A stretch of 8,101 nt of DNA from Bacillus sp. (in: firmicutes) (GTDB taxonomy: Bacteria > Bacillota > Bacilli > Bacillales > Cytobacillaceae), in assembly GCA_003457145.1 (NCBI GenBank), contig DMSR01000176.1, positions 175 to 8,275 on the forward strand, in the 5' to 3' direction. The notes beneath the pieces were generated by a model. It saw only the letters and a program-made list of their open reading frames with translations, was not told where the DNA came from and did not search any database. Of this stretch, positions 1-5,479 are shown in pieces. The first letter of the stretch is position 1. Each line of letters begins with the position of its first letter. Made by a program: the position numbers and the translations under genes.

Positions 1-236
1 GGCTTGACCATCTTCTCAGGAATGTTTGCCTGTTCCCTGTAAGAGAGAGCCTTCCTTTCGTGGAAAAAACCAACCTCTGCATCCTTAGGATTATGAAGGT
101 CACCCTGCATGGGGTGTTTTAGGACAGCTAAAACACGGACAAGATAGTGCTGTGGACGCCGTTCGGTAATTTCCCCTATATATTTCCCTGTCTTGTAAAT
201 AGCGGTTACCTTGTCTCCTGCTTTTAATTCAGCCAT
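1..236 (-). CDS. kapB: KapB, kinase-associated protein B (5' part, cut by window edge)
   Basis: The first 78 codons read MAELKAGDKVTAIYKTGKYI, then a segment matching my memory of Bacillus KapB closely (HYLVRV at about 42-47, HPMQGDLHNP at about 53-62, FFHERKALSYREQANIP at about 68 onward). In B. subtilis KapB is needed for KinB to signal into the sporulation phosphorelay. The fold of the family is a small SH3-like beta barrel. The ATG at 236-234 is preceded by GAAAGGAGAG (252-243) with 6 bases between, which fixes the start. No signal peptide or lipobox is visible, although the B. subtilis protein has been described as a lipoprotein. The C-terminal part lies outside the window. The gene is divergent from the cyclophilin lipoprotein; kinB, next to kapB in B. 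subtilis, is not on this side. Confidence 0.92.
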   Translation of the reverse strand, partial: MAELKAGDKVTAIYKTGKYIGEITERRPQHYLVRVLAVLKHPMQGDLHNPKDAEVGFFHERKALSYREQANIPEKMVK

Positions 237-278
237 AATATTCTCTCCTTTCGAATATGTACCTTTGATAATGTTTTT

Positions 279-304
279 CTGGCTCCAGCTAGTTTCGGAG
301 CCAG
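279..304. repeat. 8-bp inverted repeat in the kapB leader
   Basis: CTGGCTCC (279-286) and GGAGCCAG (297-304) form a perfect 8-bp stem with a 10-base loop, between the two divergent starts. On the minus strand it would sit near the 5' end of the kapB leader, about 45 bases before the start codon. On the plus strand it is followed by a short T-rich stretch, so it could instead stop antisense transcription leaving kapB. Which role applies cannot be decided from sequence. Confidence 0.6.
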
Positions 305-317
305 GCGGTTTTCTTTC

Positions 318-345
318 ATTATGCAAGATTTACAGCAAAAAACAA
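318..345 (-). promoter_or_regulatory. Possible sigma-A promoter for kapB
   Basis: On the minus strand TTGTTT (345-340) and CATAAT (323-318) are separated by 16 bases. Each hexamer matches the consensus only in part. The start of transcription would fall near 311, placing the 279-304 hairpin just inside the leader. This is weak evidence taken alone. Confidence 0.3.
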
Positions 346-397
346 AGTGCAAAACTCTTTGGAATCTATTAAAGTAATTATAGGAGGGATATAGACA

Positions 398-1132
398 ATG
401 ACTAAGAATTTACTAGCTGTTTTAATAGGAATGATGTTTGTCCTTGTTGGATGTGGCACTTCCACAGAAAAGCAGGAGGCAGAGAAGGCGCCAGAAGAAG
501 CGCAGGATGGTGGTCAAGCTGATCAAAAAGAAGCGGATGAAAATACCGTTTATCCTCAGCTGACAAAAGAAGTCCAGGAGAATGAAAGGCTTGTTGAAAT
601 GGTCACTAATATGGGGAACATTAAAATAAAGCTTTTCCCTGAGCAGGCGCCAAAGGCTGTAGAGAACTTTATCAAGCATAGTGAAGAAGGATACTATGAA
701 GGCGTTATTTTCCACCGTGTCATCGAAGGGTTCATGATTCAGGGAGGCGACCCTGAAGGAACCGGCAGGGGTGGAGAGAGCATCTATGGCGCACCATTCG
801 AGGATGAATTTACTGATGAGCTTTTTAACATCCGTGGGGCATTATCGATGGCAAATGCCGGCCCTGGTACGAACGGAAGCCAATTTTTCATCGTCCAGAA
901 CAAAGAGCTGGACCCCAGGTTACCGGAGCAACTGGAGGAAGCAGGCTATCCGGAGAAGGTAATGCAGGCTTATGAAGCTGGCGGTACCCCATTCTTGGAT
1001 TTCAAGCATACAGTCTTCGGGCAGGTAGTTGAAGGAATGGATGTAGTCGACAAAATTGCGGGAACACCTGTTGGAGAAGGAGACAAGCCTGAAAAGGACG
1101 TCGTCATCGAAAAAATCAATGTATTGAAATAA
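398..1132 (+). CDS. Cyclophilin-type peptidyl-prolyl isomerase, lipoprotein
   Basis: A 244-residue protein. Residues 1-18 are a signal peptide ending in a lipobox (LVGC, Cys19), so the mature protein should be lipid-anchored on the outer face of the membrane. Residues 20-62 are an acidic, low-complexity tether rich in E, A, Q and K. The rest is a complete cyclophilin domain with [14 protein letters not shown] (105-118), [16 protein letters not shown] (150-165) and [14 protein letters not shown]. The catalytic Arg107 and the residues corresponding to Phe60, Met61, Gln63 and Gln111 of human CypA are present. The position equal to CypA Trp121, important for cyclosporin binding, is Phe, as in many bacterial cyclophilins. 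It should catalyse prolyl cis-trans isomerisation of exported proteins. TAGGAGGG (381-388) lies 9 bases before the ATG. It is divergent from kapB. No terminator of its own is obvious before the promoter at 1147. Confidence 0.93.
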   Translation: MTKNLLAVLIGMMFVLVGCGTSTEKQEAEKAPEEAQDGGQADQKEADENTVYPQLTKEVQENERLVEMVTNMGNIKIKLFPEQAPKAVENFIKHSEEGYYEGVIFHRVIEGFMIQGGDPEGTGRGGESIYGAPFEDEFTDELFNIRGALSMANAGPGTNGSQFFIVQNKELDPRLPEQLEEAGYPEKVMQAYEAGGTPFLDFKHTVFGQVVEGMDVVDKIAGTPVGEGDKPEKDVVIEKINVLK

Positions 1133-1146
1133 GTGGATGCCGACAG

Positions 1147-1175
1147 TTGGACCAAAAGCCTATCCCTGCTATAAT
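1147..1175 (+). promoter_or_regulatory. Strong sigma-A promoter of the small membrane protein gene
   Basis: TTGGAC (1147-1152), a 17-base spacer and a perfect TATAAT (1170-1175) preceded by TGC, an extended -10. Transcription should start near 1182. That excludes the upstream in-frame ATG at 1178 as a start of the next gene. An inverted repeat, CCTATC (1159-1164) and GATAGG (1180-1185), flanks the -10 box and could be an operator. Confidence 0.8.
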
Positions 1176-1216
1176 GTTTGATAGGATGTTTCCTAGTGAA
1201 AGAAAGGAAGATGATA

Positions 1217-1429
1217 ATGGTTCAATGGTTTGTCATCTCGTTGTTTTTATATTTTCCAGAAGATAAAAGTGAATATATTCCGGCAGTCATTTCTGCTTTG
1301 GTTTTTTTGAGTGCCGCGATTCTGACAATGAGGTTAATCATTAAGGTCTCTAAGAAGGAAGCTAAAAAAGCGAAAGAACATGAGCAGGCTATAATGAAAC
1401 ATATGGAAGACAACAAGGAGAACAGCTGA
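1217..1429 (+). CDS. Small membrane protein of unknown function
   Basis: A 70-residue protein I do not recognise. It starts MVQWFVISLFLYFPED, a short hydrophobic stretch. Residues about 20-43 (YIPAVISALVFLSAAILTMRLII) form a clear membrane segment. The tail from residue 44 is highly charged (KVSKKEAKKAKEHEQ) and probably a cytoplasmic amphipathic or coiled helix. The ATG at 1217 is chosen because AAAGGAAG (1203-1210) lies 6 bases upstream; the ATG at 1211 is too close to that site, and 1178 precedes the predicted transcript start. The gene has its own promoter (1147-1175), and its last codons form the left arm of its terminator, so it is a single-gene transcript. No function should be assigned. 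Confidence 0.75.
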   Translation: MVQWFVISLFLYFPEDKSEYIPAVISALVFLSAAILTMRLIIKVSKKEAKKAKEHEQAIMKHMEDNKENS

Positions 1430-1450
1430 ATTAAGGCTGTTCTTTTTATT
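1415..1450 (+). terminator. Intrinsic terminator overlapping the end of the small membrane protein gene
   Basis: GAACAGC (1420-1426) pairs with GCTGTTC (1436-1442) around a 9-base loop, followed by TTTTTATT. The stem can extend by A-T and G-T pairs back to 1415. The stop codon TGA (1427-1429) sits in the loop, so the last codons of the gene form one arm. Confidence 0.85.
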
Positions 1451-1605
1451 ACTGCTCGGTTAAAAGTTCACCAAAGAAAATATTTTTTACCAATACCCTT
1501 GTCGGAAGCCTCAATCGCTTTTTCATGATCCTACAAAAGATTATTTCTTTAATAATTTATCCCTTAAAAAGGTTTGAAGGAGTTGTAGAAGGGGTAAAAT
1601 CACTG
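1451..1605. other. AT-rich intergenic stretch with nothing assigned
   Basis: I see no supported gene, strong hairpin or promoter between the terminator and the next promoter. The stretch is AT-rich on both strands, with stop codons in all frames. Confidence 0.5.
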
Positions 1606-1634
1606 TTTTCATTATTTCTGAAAGGCGTTATAAT
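1606..1634 (+). promoter_or_regulatory. Likely sigma-A promoter of the metallopeptidase-like gene
   Basis: TTTTCA (1606-1611), a 17-base spacer and a perfect TATAAT (1629-1634). A second overlapping TATAAT lies at 1634-1639. Transcription would begin around 1641, giving a leader of about 29 bases before the TTG start. Confidence 0.6.
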
Positions 1635-1669
1635 ATAATTTATATTCTAAATTTGAGTAGGGGTATAAA

Positions 1670-2119
1670 TTGAAGAACTTACATATAGAGAATATCATCG
1701 GAAAAATACTTATCCAATCGGGAAGCAGTGTTAACGTACAGCTTGAGTCCTTTTTTCCCGGAGACCGGTTTGCGGGCGGGAAATACAATTTCGGGACTCA
1801 TACCATTACTTTATATATTGAAGAGATCAAGGCACAGTGCCTGCAGATTTTTTCCTCATTAGAACATTTTGAAGATTATCTGGCAGTCGTCTTCGCCCAT
1901 GAACTTGGACATGCCGAGGATAGCCAGCTTGCTGAATTAATTGATCAGATGGATATGTGCAATAATGAGTTTACGAGGAAGGGCATTGCCCTGAGGATTG
2001 AGGAAAATGCCTGGGACTATGCAAGAAAATTGATCCCGCAGCAGCTGATCCCATTTATGGATACAATCATTAGTTATTCACTGCAGCCATATTATGATGC
2101 ACTTGAAATTAGTGCATAA
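1670..2119 (+). CDS. Putative small zinc metallopeptidase (HExxH protein)
   Basis: A 149-residue soluble protein with no signal peptide. Residues 77-81 are HELGH, the HExxH zinc-binding motif, in the context VVFAHELGHAED. About 30 residues later comes RIEENAWDYARKLIP (109-123), where Glu111 or Glu112 could be the third zinc ligand. This HExxH...E layout with an aliphatic E/N-A-W/F-A helix resembles the ImmA/IrrE (DUF955-like) peptidases that cleave repressors, but the rest of the sequence is not recognisably that family, so the substrate is unknown. The start is TTG at 1670, preceded by AGTAGGGG (1656-1663) with 6 bases between. It has its own promoter and terminator. The only repressor-like gene nearby, the XRE gene at 5261-5479, is not adjacent, so no pairing is implied. 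Confidence 0.7.
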   Translation: MKNLHIENIIGKILIQSGSSVNVQLESFFPGDRFAGGKYNFGTHTITLYIEEIKAQCLQIFSSLEHFEDYLAVVFAHELGHAEDSQLAELIDQMDMCNNEFTRKGIALRIEENAWDYARKLIPQQLIPFMDTIISYSLQPYYDALEISA

Positions 2120-2123
2120 AAGC

Positions 2124-2157
2124 GCCAGACCTTTTTATTAATAGGTCTGGCTTTTTT
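2124..2157. terminator. Bidirectional intrinsic terminator between convergent genes
   Basis: GCCAGACCT (2124-2132) and AGGTCTGGC (2143-2151) form a perfect 9-bp stem with a 10-base loop, followed on the plus strand by six Ts. On the minus strand the stem is followed by GCGCTTTTAT, so it can also end patB transcripts. It lies 4 bases after the stop codon of the plus-strand gene. Confidence 0.9.
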
Positions 2158-2159
2158 GC

Positions 2160-2184
2160 GCCCAAATCCCAAATGGATTTGGGC
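2160..2184. repeat. Perfect 10-bp hairpin without T-tract
   Basis: GCCCAAATCC (2160-2169) and GGATTTGGGC (2175-2184) pair perfectly around a 5-base loop. Neither strand has a T-run after it, so it is not a standard intrinsic terminator. It lies in the 3' region of patB transcripts, just before the bidirectional terminator, where it could protect the mRNA end or assist termination. Confidence 0.7.
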
Positions 2185-2246
2185 CTGATCAATGTACTTG
2201 CGCTTTGATAACGAAACGGCTGAATATTGCCGAGCTCCTGGTCAAA

Positions 2247-3416
2247 TCAGCTGAACGCTTTTTTCAGTCTTTGGAGTCCTTCGTTCAACGTTTCCCGAGG
2301 ACAGGCTAGGTTCATCCTTACAAAGCCTTCTCCGCCTTCTCCATACTTTGTTCCTGGTTCGAGGGCAAGTTTCCCCTTATAGAGAAGTTTATCTTTTAAT
2401 TCTTCATCGGTTAATCCAAGGTCTCTGCAGTCGATCCACAAGAGGTATGTCGCATCGGATTTCATCGGCTTAAGTGCGGGCAAATTTTCCTTCATGAAAT
2501 CAATTGCGACTTCCATATTTTCGTTCACATAGGCCAACAGCTGTTCGAGCCATTCTTCACCTTCACGATAGGCCGCTTCCATTCCGGCAATGGCAAAGGT
2601 ATTCAAGGTGAAGAATCCTTGTTGCTGCTGGACTCTTTTGAATTTCACTTTCAATTCTTTATTCGGGATCACAGCAGCAGACGCCTGAAAGCCTGCAAGG
2701 TTGAATGTCTTGCTTGGCGCGATAAAAGTTACGGTAATATCCTTGAACTCATCCTTAATTGAAGCCATTGGCGTATGGACACTTGGTGCGAATACAAGGT
2801 CTGAATGGATTTCATCGGAAAGTATGATACAGTCGTGCTTCACGCATAAATCGCCGAGCTTTTCCAATTCATCTTTCGTCCACACTCTACCTCCAGGGTT
2901 ATGAGGGTTGCAGAGAATGAAGGATTTAACTCCCTCCTGCAATTTAATTTCAAAGTCCTCGAAATCGAGCTCATACCGGTTGTTTTGGTAGACAAGGCTT
3001 GAAGTCAAGAGTGTTCTGTCATTATTCCTGACCATATCGAAAAATGGCGTATACACAGGAGAGTGGATAAGCACTTTGTCTCCCTTTTCCGTAAAGGCAC
3101 GAATTGCTGTACTTATTGAAGGGACAACACCCTCGCTATATACAATCGATGGCTTTTCAATCTCCCATCCATGGCGTTCCTTTACCCAATCCATAATCGC
3201 TTCAGACACTGAAAAAGGGACAAATGTATAACCGAAAACCCCATGGTCAATCCTGCCTTTAATCGCCTGGATGACTGCTTCAGGGGGATGGAAATCCATA
3301 TCCGCAACCCACATCGGCAGAACATCACCTGTCCCGAAAACATTTTCGGTTGCATCCCATTTCACAGAAGCAGAGTCATTGCGGTCAACTACTTTGTCAA
3401 AATCAATTTTATTCAC
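2247..3416 (-). CDS. patB: PatB, MalY/PatB-type cystathionine beta-lyase / aminotransferase
   Basis: A 389-residue cytoplasmic fold-type I PLP enzyme. B. subtilis PatB is 387 residues by my recollection and cleaves cystathionine to homocysteine, pyruvate and ammonia, with aminotransferase side activity. Visible motifs are PMWVADMDF (34-42), the substrate and cofactor region HSPVYTPFF (118-126), NPHNPGGRVW (170-179), SDEIHSDLVF (200-209) with the PLP-pyridine Asp, and SKTFNLAG (235-242) with Lys236 as the Schiff-base lysine. The start is GTG at 3416-3414, preceded by AAGGCGGTG (3433-3425) with 8 bases between. The frame stays open for 80 codons upstream, but that part antisenses yugE, lacks family similarity and is not used. 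It is divergent from yugE with 84 bases between starts. Termination is at the bidirectional hairpin 2124-2157. I see no convincing -35/-10 pair for it. Confidence 0.95.
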   Translation of the reverse strand: MNKIDFDKVVDRNDSASVKWDATENVFGTGDVLPMWVADMDFHPPEAVIQAIKGRIDHGVFGYTFVPFSVSEAIMDWVKERHGWEIEKPSIVYSEGVVPSISTAIRAFTEKGDKVLIHSPVYTPFFDMVRNNDRTLLTSSLVYQNNRYELDFEDFEIKLQEGVKSFILCNPHNPGGRVWTKDELEKLGDLCVKHDCIILSDEIHSDLVFAPSVHTPMASIKDEFKDITVTFIAPSKTFNLAGFQASAAVIPNKELKVKFKRVQQQQGFFTLNTFAIAGMEAAYREGEEWLEQLLAYVNENMEVAIDFMKENLPALKPMKSDATYLLWIDCRDLGLTDEELKDKLLYKGKLALEPGTKYGEGGEGFVRMNLACPRETLNEGLQRLKKAFS

Positions 3417-3444
3417 TATGTACGCACCGCCTTTTCCAGAAAAT

Positions 3445-3472
3445 TTAACTATTGCTTTCTTTATGATAAAAT
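3445..3472 (+). promoter_or_regulatory. Possible sigma-A promoter of yugE
   Basis: TTAACT (3445-3450), a 16-base spacer and TAAAAT (3467-3472). The -10 matches at five positions and the -35 at four. Transcription would begin near 3479, leaving a short leader of about 22 bases before the TTG start. Confidence 0.45.
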
Positions 3473-3500
3473 ACTTTGTAAAAAATATCAGGTGATTGAA

Positions 3501-3761
3501 TTGGAATCGAAAGAACTTAACTACAAGCTTATGGATGTTTTGAATAAATGGGATCCCTTTAATATGGGTGAAGGAGAATTTAACCCTGAAATTGCGGATA
3601 TCCTCCAGGCTGTTCATGATTTGGATGATGCAGGCAAAATTGCAGAAAGAATCCAATCTGTATTTGAATTTTCCTTTGAAGAGCTATTGCCATACAAAGA
3701 ATGTCTATCGATAGCGGACACCCTGCTGTCAATAAAGATCGAGGATGTTTGCTCCCTGTAA
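3501..3761 (+). CDS. yugE: YugE-like DUF1871 family protein
   Basis: An 86-residue acidic, mostly helical cytoplasmic protein, the same length as I recall for B. subtilis YugE. It reads MESKELNYKLMDVLNKWDPF, then a segment with NMGEGEFNPEIADILQAV, typical of the DUF1871 family. No molecular function is established for the family. The start is TTG at 3501, chosen because AGGTGA (3490-3495) lies 5 bases upstream and because the resulting length fits the family; the frame is open much further upstream, but that part antisenses patB. Its position between patB (divergent) and yugF (convergent) is the B. subtilis gene order. Transcription should end at the hairpin 3831-3858 that it shares with yugF. 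Confidence 0.88.
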   Translation: MESKELNYKLMDVLNKWDPFNMGEGEFNPEIADILQAVHDLDDAGKIAERIQSVFEFSFEELLPYKECLSIADTLLSIKIEDVCSL

Positions 3762-3830
3762 TAGTATGTATATACTTTACGGAGAGATGGAATGTTCCAT
3801 TGGATAAGCAAAAAAGTAAGAGCCTCAAGG

Positions 3831-3858
3831 AAACGGCAGCCATCAGCGGCTGCCGTTT
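3831..3858. terminator. Shared hairpin between convergent yugE and yugF
   Basis: AAACGGCAGCC (3831-3841) and GGCTGCCGTTT (3848-3858) form a perfect 11-bp GC-rich stem with a 6-base loop. T-tracts are short on both strands (the stem itself ends in TTT), so strength is uncertain. One arm is the last codons of yugF, and the yugF stop lies in the loop. Confidence 0.7.
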
Positions 3859-4706
3859 GCAGTTGCTTCAACTTTTTTCTGTGAATCAATGAACCTGTTG
3901 ACTAATCGATGCACATCTCCCGGCTTTTCCTCTGGTACAAGATGCCCCGTTTCCTTCAAAACAATCAGCTCGGAGTTTTTTAAGTCCTTCTTCAGCTTTT
4001 TCCCGACACTAAGCGGAACGACCCTATCATGCTCACCCCAAATCATCAGGCATGGGGCTTCGATTTTTTTGAGTTCCTCCGATGATAAGTCCCCTTCGCG
4101 ATGCCTGATCATCATTGTTAAAGCTTTGAAAATATCATCTTCTAAAAAGGGACTTAAATAGCCGTACAACATTTCATCATTGATCATTGAATGATCATAA
4201 ACAACGTTCTGCAAGTTTTGTTTAACGCCTGATTTTGCAAGGTGAAATTTCACATATAAGTGAAAATAAGGGATATAGCTTGAAAGAAGCAGGGGAAGCC
4301 GCGCCTTTTTTAAATACCCCGAGCTGCACAGCAATATTCCCTTCTTTGCATTTTCAGGGTAATGCAGAAGGATATTCATGGCGATTTGCCCGCCCATTGA
4401 ATGGCCAACTACATTAAACTCGGTGATGCCAAGGGATTGCATCAACTCCACAACTGTAGTAGCAAGATTATGATAGGAATATTTGAAACCGGGAAGTTTT
4501 CCGCTTTTCCCAAATGGGGGAAGGTCCACGGATATAACGTTAAAGTCCTCTTTTAACAGCGGAATCAAATGCCTGAAGCTGAACGTAGAGGAGAGAAACC
4601 CATGGAGCAATACTAAAGTTTCTTTTGAAGTGGGATGCACATAGTGTTCATAATACAAGTCAATTCCCTTTATCGTTTTATTCCTGGCAAAAGTAACATC
4701 TTCCAT
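3843..4706 (-). CDS. yugF: YugF-like alpha/beta hydrolase
   Basis: A 287-residue alpha/beta-fold hydrolase. Counting from the chosen ATG (MEDVTFARN...), the oxyanion loop is LLHGFLSS (33-40), the nucleophile elbow GHSMGG (101-106) with Ser103, the acid Asp227 in WGEHDRVVP, and the base His255 in TGHLVP. All three catalytic residues are present. The substrate is unknown; the family includes carboxylesterases, C-C hydrolases and similar enzymes. There is no signal peptide. An upstream in-frame ATG at 4727 would add seven residues, but AGGAGTG (4722-4716) sits 9 bases before the ATG at 4706 and only weak purines precede 4727, so 4706 is preferred. It is convergent with yugE, as in B. subtilis. 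In B. subtilis alaR-alaT lie upstream; here about 310 bases of apparently non-coding DNA and then an XRE gene take that place. Confidence 0.9.
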   Translation of the reverse strand: MEDVTFARNKTIKGIDLYYEHYVHPTSKETLVLLHGFLSSTFSFRHLIPLLKEDFNVISVDLPPFGKSGKLPGFKYSYHNLATTVVELMQSLGITEFNVVGHSMGGQIAMNILLHYPENAKKGILLCSSGYLKKARLPLLLSSYIPYFHLYVKFHLAKSGVKQNLQNVVYDHSMINDEMLYGYLSPFLEDDIFKALTMMIRHREGDLSSEELKKIEAPCLMIWGEHDRVVPLSVGKKLKKDLKNSELIVLKETGHLVPEEKPGDVHRLVNRFIDSQKKVEATANGSR

Positions 4707-5018
4707 TTCAGCTTTCACTCCTGACATTTTTTCCGAAGGCTTTCGTACACTTTGTTGCTTTTACTGCCAGTAAAAAAATGCACCTGGGTTTTTACGATAT
4801 TTAATGCTGCCCAGCTCTAATGTCTCCTCCAAAGCAGCCCTGTGCCTAAAGAATACGGACAAAAGAATGTGGATCGAAAAGCAACAATAAAGGCGAAACC
4901 AGCTTTTGTGAAAGGTCAAGACCCTGTGAATTGGTTACGTATGTCATCTATTTTCCCCGGGAAATAGAAGTTAACACACTATTAATCAAAGTTTAAAAAA
5001 AAAGCAGTCCGAATAACG
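4707..5018. other. Non-coding region upstream of yugF with several inverted repeats
   Basis: No credible gene is seen on either strand. The stretch contains TTTTACT/AGTAAAA (4759-4775), an 11-bp separated inverted repeat TTGTTGCTTTT (4752-4762) and AAAAGCAACAA (4877-4887), a strong Shine-Dalgarno-like GGAGGAG on the minus strand (4830-4824) with no ATG, GTG or TTG following it, and a quasi-palindrome around CCCCGGG (4948-4967). No clear sigma-A promoter for yugF is visible. It may be a long structured leader or a decayed gene remnant. Confidence 0.4.
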
Positions 5019-5050
5019 AAAAAAAATGGACACCCGAATGCGGATGTCCA
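5019..5050 (-). terminator. Strong intrinsic terminator, minus strand (distal of two)
   Basis: TGGACACCCG (5027-5036) and CGGATGTCCA (5041-5050) pair around a 4-base loop. Read on the minus strand the only imperfect pair is a G-U, and the stem is followed by eight Ts (5026-5019). On the plus strand the same position is an A-C mismatch and there is no T-tract, so the direction is clear. Confidence 0.85.
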
Positions 5051-5102
5051 ATAAAAAGGGGGGGAATACTAGAAAGCCTTATGGAATTAGGATAACCAGT
5101 TA
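5019..5102 (-). ncRNA. Candidate C-rich small RNA (hypothesis)
   Basis: A perfect TATAAT on the minus strand (5114-5109) lies immediately downstream of the first XRE-side terminator. A transcript starting near 5102 would be about 84 bases long and end at the strong terminator 5050-5019. Just before the terminator hairpin it would carry a run of seven Cs followed by five Us (5064-5053), which would be single-stranded. No start codon with a ribosome site is seen inside. C-rich unpaired runs of this type are used by Gram-positive sRNAs such as FsrA and RsaE to bind Shine-Dalgarno sequences. The -35 region is poor, so this may instead be extended 3' UTR of the XRE gene with a back-up terminator. 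Confidence 0.25.
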
Positions 5103-5126
5103 GGAAGAATTATATACATCCCTTTG

Positions 5127-5155
5127 AAAAAAATAAGCGGGAGAACCCGCTTATT
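5127..5155 (-). terminator. Intrinsic terminator of the XRE gene, minus strand (proximal)
   Basis: AATAAGCGGG (5132-5141) and CCCGCTTATT (5146-5155) form a perfect 10-bp stem with a tetraloop. On the minus strand it is followed by five Ts (5131-5127) that continue the TTATT of the stem. On the plus strand no T-tract follows. It lies about 105 bases after the XRE stop codon. Confidence 0.88.
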
Positions 5156-5260
5156 CCTGGTTATACATAATTTCAATAGGCATCTATTTGTTTAGCTTAC
5201 TCTTTGCAGTGGCGTTCTTTTTATCTATACTTTTTTCTTTAGCTATATTAATTGTCTGAT

Positions 5261-5479
5261 CTAAGATTGGGTTTCCTGATTAAATTGTTCCATCAACTCA
5301 GAAGCCGGGACATCTAAGGCAGTAGAGATTTTTAGAATCGTCTGCAGGTTAGGTATCTGCTCGCCATTTTCATATCGTTCAATGGTTTGCGTGCCGACCC
5401 TGATTTTAAAAGCAAGCTCTTCCTGTGAAACCCCTTTTCGTTCACGGCAGGTCTTGATTTTCTGGCCAATCGAAGTCAT
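5261..5479 (-). CDS. Small XRE-family helix-turn-helix transcriptional regulator
   Basis: A 72-residue protein made almost wholly of a HTH_3/Cro-C1 domain. Residues 4-15 (IGQKIKTCRERK) are helix 1, 18-26 (SQEELAFKI) helix 2, 29-38 (GTQTIERYEN) the recognition helix, then the conserved IPNLQTILKISTALDVPASEL. There is no sensor or peptidase domain. The start is firm: GGAGGTGA (5493-5486) lies 6 bases before the ATG. The targets are unknown; autoregulation is plausible, since a perfect palindrome lies upstream at 5559-5570. The frame shifted by two bases after the stop reads as a lysine-rich tail to 5184, so the protein may be a shortened form. It takes the place occupied by alaR-alaT in B. subtilis. 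Confidence 0.88.
   Translation of the reverse strand: MTSIGQKIKTCRERKGVSQEELAFKIRVGTQTIERYENGEQIPNLQTILKISTALDVPASELMEQFNQETQS

Noticed and set aside
422..715. Minus-strand frame of 97 codons opposite the cyclophilin
   Set aside because: It is the antisense of a clear cyclophilin gene and has no initiation signal.
1178..1216. ATG 1178 as the start of the small membrane protein
   Set aside because: It lies at or before the predicted transcription start and has no ribosome site; AAAGGAAG serves 1217.
3243..3500. Upstream extension of the yugE frame over the patB 5' end
   Set aside because: It is antisense to patB coding sequence; TTG 3501 with AGGTGA gives the expected 86 residues.
3417..3656. 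N-terminal extension of the patB reading frame by 80 codons
   Set aside because: It is antisense to yugE and its leader, shows no similarity to the family, and the GTG at 3416 has a good ribosome site and gives the normal PatB length.
3580..3889. Two minus-strand frames of 87 and 91 codons opposite yugE
   Set aside because: They overlap each other and the well-supported yugE, lack ribosome sites and have no recognisable domain.
4707..4727. ATG at 4727 as the yugF start
   Set aside because: It has only weak purines upstream, whereas AGGAGTG is well placed for the ATG at 4706.
5081..5095. Plus-strand AAAAAGGGGGGG as a ribosome site for a small gene
   Set aside because: The nearest ATG (5081) is 16 bases away and is followed by a stop after four codons.
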